NCBI GenBank assembly: GCA_025936205.1
Contig: JAICTU010000367.1
Location: 1 to 9,349, forward strand
DNA from: Polyangiaceae bacterium
GTDB lineage: Bacteria; Myxococcota; Polyangia; Polyangiales; Polyangiaceae
Direction of reading: 5' to 3'
DNA: 9,349 bases
Part shown: positions 6,851-9,349 of the stretch, in pieces
How the letters are laid out: each line of letters starts with the position of its first letter
How positions within the stretch are numbered: the first letter of the stretch is position 1
Translations under genes and position numbers: made by a program
The notes under the pieces: model-generated
The model's input: the letters and a program-made list of their open reading frames with translations, nothing else
What the model was told of the DNA's origin: nothing
The model's database searches: none

Positions 6851-8002
6851 ATGACACGCACGTTTTTGGCTGACTTCCTGCACTGCTGGCTCGGCGTGCT
6901 GAGCCTGGGCGCTCTCGCCGGTTGCGAGCACGACAAGCGCTACCGCGATGTCGTTTTCGAGCGCATCGATCTGGCGACGGATCAGGAGGGGTTCAGCGCG
7001 GTTGCGGATTCGCAGCTCGTGGATCCGGTGGGTCTGCAGCTCTCGCCCAACGGCAGCTTCTGGGTTGCCAACGGTGGGACGGGCACGGTCACCGTCTATG
7101 GGTTCGACGGGGCCCCGCTGCCGCAGGCGGAGCCCCGGGTGGTGAAGCTGCCCGTTCCCGCCACGTCAGCGCCCGGCAGCGTGCCCCGCGCGACGGGCGC
7201 CGCCTACTACGGGGGCTATGGGCTCGAGATCGTGAGCGGCGCGGCGCACGACAGCGCCCGCTTCCTGTTCACCACACGCGAGGGCACGATCCTCGGCTAC
7301 AATCCGGCGATCGACCGTGACAATGCGATCATAGTCGTCGACAATTCCGCGACAGGCGCCGTGTACCACGGGCTCTCGGCGGTCCCGCTGCGCTCCTACA
7401 CCGGCAGCCCTGGCGGCGCGCGCCTGTACGCCACCAACTTTCACGCCGGCACGGTGGACGTGTTCGACGAGAACTTCGCGCCTGCCACCGGGCTCGACCC
7501 GGCGGCGTTCGAGGATCTGGAGCTGCCCGCAGGCTTTGCACCCTACGGCATCCAGCGTATCCAGGATCGGCTGTTCATCAGCTTCGCCCAGCAGGACGCG
7601 GCGGGCGTCGATCCACTGAGCGGCCCCGGCAAGGGCTACATCGACTCCTTCTCGCTGAGCGGCAAGCTGCTGGACCGGGTGGCGACCGAGGGCGATCTCG
7701 ACACGCCCTACGGGATGGCGTTGGCACCGTGGTCGATCCCTTACTACGGCGGCGCGCTGCTCGTCGCCAACGCGGGCGACGGGCGCATCAACGCCTATGA
7801 CCTGTATTACAACACGCCGATCGGCGGCCTGCACGACATGCTGAACCAGACGCTCGCGATCGACGGGCTCAAGGATCTCGCGATCGGTGTGGGCCTGGAG
7901 GGCGATCTGGCGATCTACTTCACGGCGGGCCCGAACGGCGGCCAGAACGGCACCTTCGGGACGCTGCTCACGCGCCTGATCGACGTCGATCCTCCGCGCT
8001 GA
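6851..8002 (+). CDS. TIGR03118-family beta-propeller lipoprotein
   Basis: A 383-residue protein with a signal peptide and lipobox LAGC (Cys25). The remainder matches the conserved-hypothetical family TIGR03118 along its length: 'LVDPVGLQLSPNGSFWVANG' (56-75), 'GAVYHGL' (169-175), 'LYATNFHAGTVDVFDENF' (192-209), 'APYGIQRIQDRLFISFAQQD' (230-249), 'GPGKGYIDSF' (258-267), 'TPYGMALAP' (285-293), 'GALLVANAGDGRINAYD' (301-317) and 'YFTAGPNGG' (356-364). These repeated blade-like units imply a beta-propeller. Family function is not established; ligand binding at the cell surface is a reasonable guess only. The ATG lies at or next to the start point predicted from the sigma-54 promoter, so a leaderless transcript or the in-frame TTG at 6866 are alternatives. 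It converges with the next gene, leaving 14 bases between them. Confidence 0.88.
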   Translation: MTRTFLADFLHCWLGVLSLGALAGCEHDKRYRDVVFERIDLATDQEGFSAVADSQLVDPVGLQLSPNGSFWVANGGTGTVTVYGFDGAPLPQAEPRVVKLPVPATSAPGSVPRATGAAYYGGYGLEIVSGAAHDSARFLFTTREGTILGYNPAIDRDNAIIVVDNSATGAVYHGLSAVPLRSYTGSPGGARLYATNFHAGTVDVFDENFAPATGLDPAAFEDLELPAGFAPYGIQRIQDRLFISFAQQDAAGVDPLSGPGKGYIDSFSLSGKLLDRVATEGDLDTPYGMALAPWSIPYYGGALLVANAGDGRINAYDLYYNTPIGGLHDMLNQTLAIDGLKDLAIGVGLEGDLAIYFTAGPNGGQNGTFGTLLTRLIDVDPPR

Positions 8003-8016
8003 TGGGGCGCCGACAA

Positions 8017-8478
8017 CTAGCGCAACCGGCTCTTCTGCGTGTCGGCCATCTCGGCTTCGACCTCGCGCGAGGTGTCGGGCGGAGTGAAGACGACGCAGCT
8101 GGCCAGGACCTGCCGCGAGTCGGGCTCGAACAGGAGGTCGTCGCCTTTGTGCTGGGCGCTGTTCTTGATGTACACGGCGTCGCAGCCGATCTCGGCGGCC
8201 TTCTCGCGCAAGCGCTGGATCATCTCCGCCCTGCCGCGCGGGTTGTAGCCCTCGTACGGATCGACCTGCAGCAGCGCGACGTCCACATGAGGCTCGCTCG
8301 GCAATTCGCTGGCGAGCACCAGCACCGAGTTGGGATCGCGCGCAACGAGCGGCCGTGGCGCATGGTGGATCGGGGTGGCCGTGACGCTGCTGGCGCAGCC
8401 AGAAAGGAGCAGCGCTCCACTCAGCAACACCCGCGACGCGCGGCGTCGACGCCGTTGCCGCTGCGCGGCTGTGACCAA
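8017..8478 (-). CDS. Small lipoprotein with two cysteines, RcsF/DUF4156-like pattern
   Basis: A predicted 153-residue lipoprotein: a very basic N-region (RQRRRRRASR), a hydrophobic stretch, and the lipobox LSGC (Cys28). The mature part has 'PNSVLVLASELP', a 'RAEMIQRLREKAAEIGCDAVYIKNS' helix-strand unit and a closing 'SRQVLASCVVF' strand, with two cysteines (99 and 128) that could form a disulfide. The 'LREKAAEIGCDAV' pattern recalls small periplasmic alpha/beta lipoproteins such as RcsF or DUF4156, but this is a weak resemblance and I do not assign a function. I prefer the TTG at 8478, because the 25 codons up to the ATG at 8553 have only about 52% G/C third positions and would place 52 residues before the lipid Cys. 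The ATG at 8553 remains possible. A sigma-54 promoter lies upstream. Confidence 0.7.
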   Translation of the reverse strand: MVTAAQRQRRRRRASRVLLSGALLLSGCASSVTATPIHHAPRPLVARDPNSVLVLASELPSEPHVDVALLQVDPYEGYNPRGRAEMIQRLREKAAEIGCDAVYIKNSAQHKGDDLLFEPDSRQVLASCVVFTPPDTSREVEAEMADTQKSRLR

Positions 8479-8595
8479 AACTGTCGTCTTCTGACCACAG
8501 GCGCCACGCGAACAAGCCAGATGGGGACGGCCGCCTCGGGTTTTGTTTGCCATTTCGGGGTGCCGGACGTTGTCGCCCGGCTCGGTGCCACGATG

Positions 8596-8611
8596 AGCAA
8601 CCCGTGTGCCA
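8596..8611 (-). promoter_or_regulatory. Sigma-54 (-24/-12) promoter for the small two-cysteine lipoprotein
   Basis: Read on the minus strand, TGGCAC (8611-8606), ACGGG, TTGCT (8600-8596) matches the sigma-54 consensus exactly with correct GG-N10-GC spacing. The expected start point is near 8585, giving a leader of about 31 bases to the ATG at 8553 or about 106 bases to the TTG at 8478. It sits just downstream of the stop codon of the ThuA-like gene, so the small lipoprotein is probably transcribed independently of it. Confidence 0.68.
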
Positions 8612-8627
8612 TCCCGTGTAGCATACT

Positions 8628-9349
8628 TCAGTAGATCTTGGGGATGGGCGGTGCCGCGCTCTCCGTCGGTTGCACGCAGTTGGCCAGATCGAAGATCAGG
8701 AAGGCCAGCGCCTTCTGCTGGGGAGTCAGCTCCGTTGAACAGCTCGGGAACACCTCTTTGCCCGAATCTCCGCTGCCGGAGGCCAGGTGCACGTCGGTGA
8801 ACACCATGCGGCCGCAGGCAGGCCCGCCCACGGGCGTCGGAAAGCCGTAGTAGAGCGCAGCGTTCTGCGCAGCGTCGTCGTCATCATCGCCGTCCGACGA
8901 ACTACTGGACGCGCTGCTGGCCACGCCGCTGCCAGAGTCGGTGTTGATCCAGGAGATGGCGCTCGGGTCGATGGTGCCGACGACGGTGCGTTCGCTATCG
9001 TTGATCGAGATCTCGCCGCGCGTGGTCGAGCCGCCGACTTCGAGCAGCCAGTCCGCGAGGGCGTTGCCCTTGTCGAAGCTGGTATTCACGTGGGCCGTGA
9101 ACAGCTTGGGTTCGATGTCCTTGCGCCCGGACGCGAACTTCACCACGTCCGGGAACTCGGGAGCGTCGTCGGGTAGCTCGCGATTGTCGATGATGCCGTT
9201 GTGATAGTGTCCGCCGAACAGGCGCCCGCCCTCGTTGGCGTAGCGCTGCAGGTTCTGTCGGTGCGTCAGGTTGGGCGGATCGTAACGCTCGTCACCGCCT
9301 TCGCAGGAGAGCAGGATCATGTCGTAGCTGCGCAGGCGCTCGTAGTCGG
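8628..9349 (-). CDS. ThuA-like surface/secreted protein, C-terminal part (partial)
   Basis: The last 239 residues of a protein whose beginning lies beyond the right edge; the frame is open to the final base. Visible features are 'YDMILLSCEGG', 'LQRYANEGGRLFGGHYHN', 'ALADWLLEVGGSTTRGEI', 'YYGFPTPVGG', 'CGRMVFTDVHLASG' and 'ELTPQQKALAFLIFDLANCVQP'. The order (strand and turn after YD, a 'GGRLF..H.HN' segment, and a late 'GRMVFTDVH' strand) resembles the ThuA / class I amidotransferase-like fold. It also resembles large myxobacterial secreted proteins often named 'carboxypeptidase regulatory-like domain-containing', as I recall them. No catalytic residues can be assigned. A Ser-then-Asp tract interrupts the domain (8874-8939). 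The true start, any signal peptide and N-terminal domains are outside the window. Confidence 0.78.
   Translation of the reverse strand, partial: DYERLRSYDMILLSCEGGDERYDPPNLTHRQNLQRYANEGGRLFGGHYHNGIIDNRELPDDAPEFPDVVKFASGRKDIEPKLFTAHVNTSFDKGNALADWLLEVGGSTTRGEISINDSERTVVGTIDPSAISWINTDSGSGVASSASSSSSDGDDDDDAAQNAALYYGFPTPVGGPACGRMVFTDVHLASGSGDSGKEVFPSCSTELTPQQKALAFLIFDLANCVQPTESAAPPIPKIY
8874..8939 (-). repeat. Ser/Asp low-complexity tract inside the ThuA-like gene
   Basis: About 22 residues with a run of serines followed by DGDDDDD are encoded here between 'ISWINT' and 'AQNAALYYG'. At the DNA level the Asp part is a run of GTC/ATC triplets on the plus strand, consistent with expansion by slippage. 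Confidence 0.75.

Noticed and set aside
8601..8624. Two 12-base direct repeats (CCCGTGTGCCAT / CCCGTGTAGCAT)
   Set aside because: The first copy overlaps the -24 element of the sigma-54 promoter and the copies differ at two bases, so I cannot separate an operator from coincidence.

Overview
The window is about 70% GC with strongly G/C-ended codons. Its gene families (a DUF4377 lipoprotein, an astacin-type lipoprotein, a TIGR03118-type propeller lipoprotein, and a ThuA-like surface protein with a Ser/Asp tract) suggest a myxobacterium or close relative (Myxococcota). This assignment is inference from family content and composition, since no marker gene is present. There is no rRNA, tRNA, CRISPR array or recognisable insertion sequence.

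Layout, left to right. Bases 1-120 look like the 3' end of a plus-strand gene. Bases 121-865 have no convincing gene; they hold a perfect hairpin palindrome, a partial second copy of it, and a 14/16 match to the ParB-binding parS sequence. A minus-strand DUF4377 lipoprotein (866-1321) is divergent from a plus-strand zinc metalloprotease lipoprotein of the astacin type (1414-3210), which carries two copies of a Cys-containing C-terminal module. Facing it on the minus strand is a probable two-gene operon: a GH2 glycosidase lipoprotein (4582-6768) followed 32 bases later by an APC-superfamily permease (3278-4549). Divergent from the glycosidase is a TIGR03118-type propeller lipoprotein (6851-8002, plus). 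It converges with a small two-cysteine lipoprotein (8017-8478, minus). A ThuA-like surface protein (8628 to the right edge, minus) is cut by the window end.

Five of the seven protein genes that can be read well (including the partial ThuA-like gene) carry a lipobox, so this is mainly a cell-envelope region: surface hydrolysis of protein and glycan, uptake of a small molecule, and several surface proteins of unknown role. They do not form an obvious single pathway.

The most notable regulatory signals are two exact sigma-54 (-24/-12) promoters, TGGCAC-N5-TTGCT. One lies on the plus strand immediately before the propeller lipoprotein, and the other on the minus strand before the two-cysteine lipoprotein. 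The first would start transcription within a base or so of the predicted ATG, implying a leaderless message or a downstream start codon. I see no defence system, biosynthetic cluster or mobile element.
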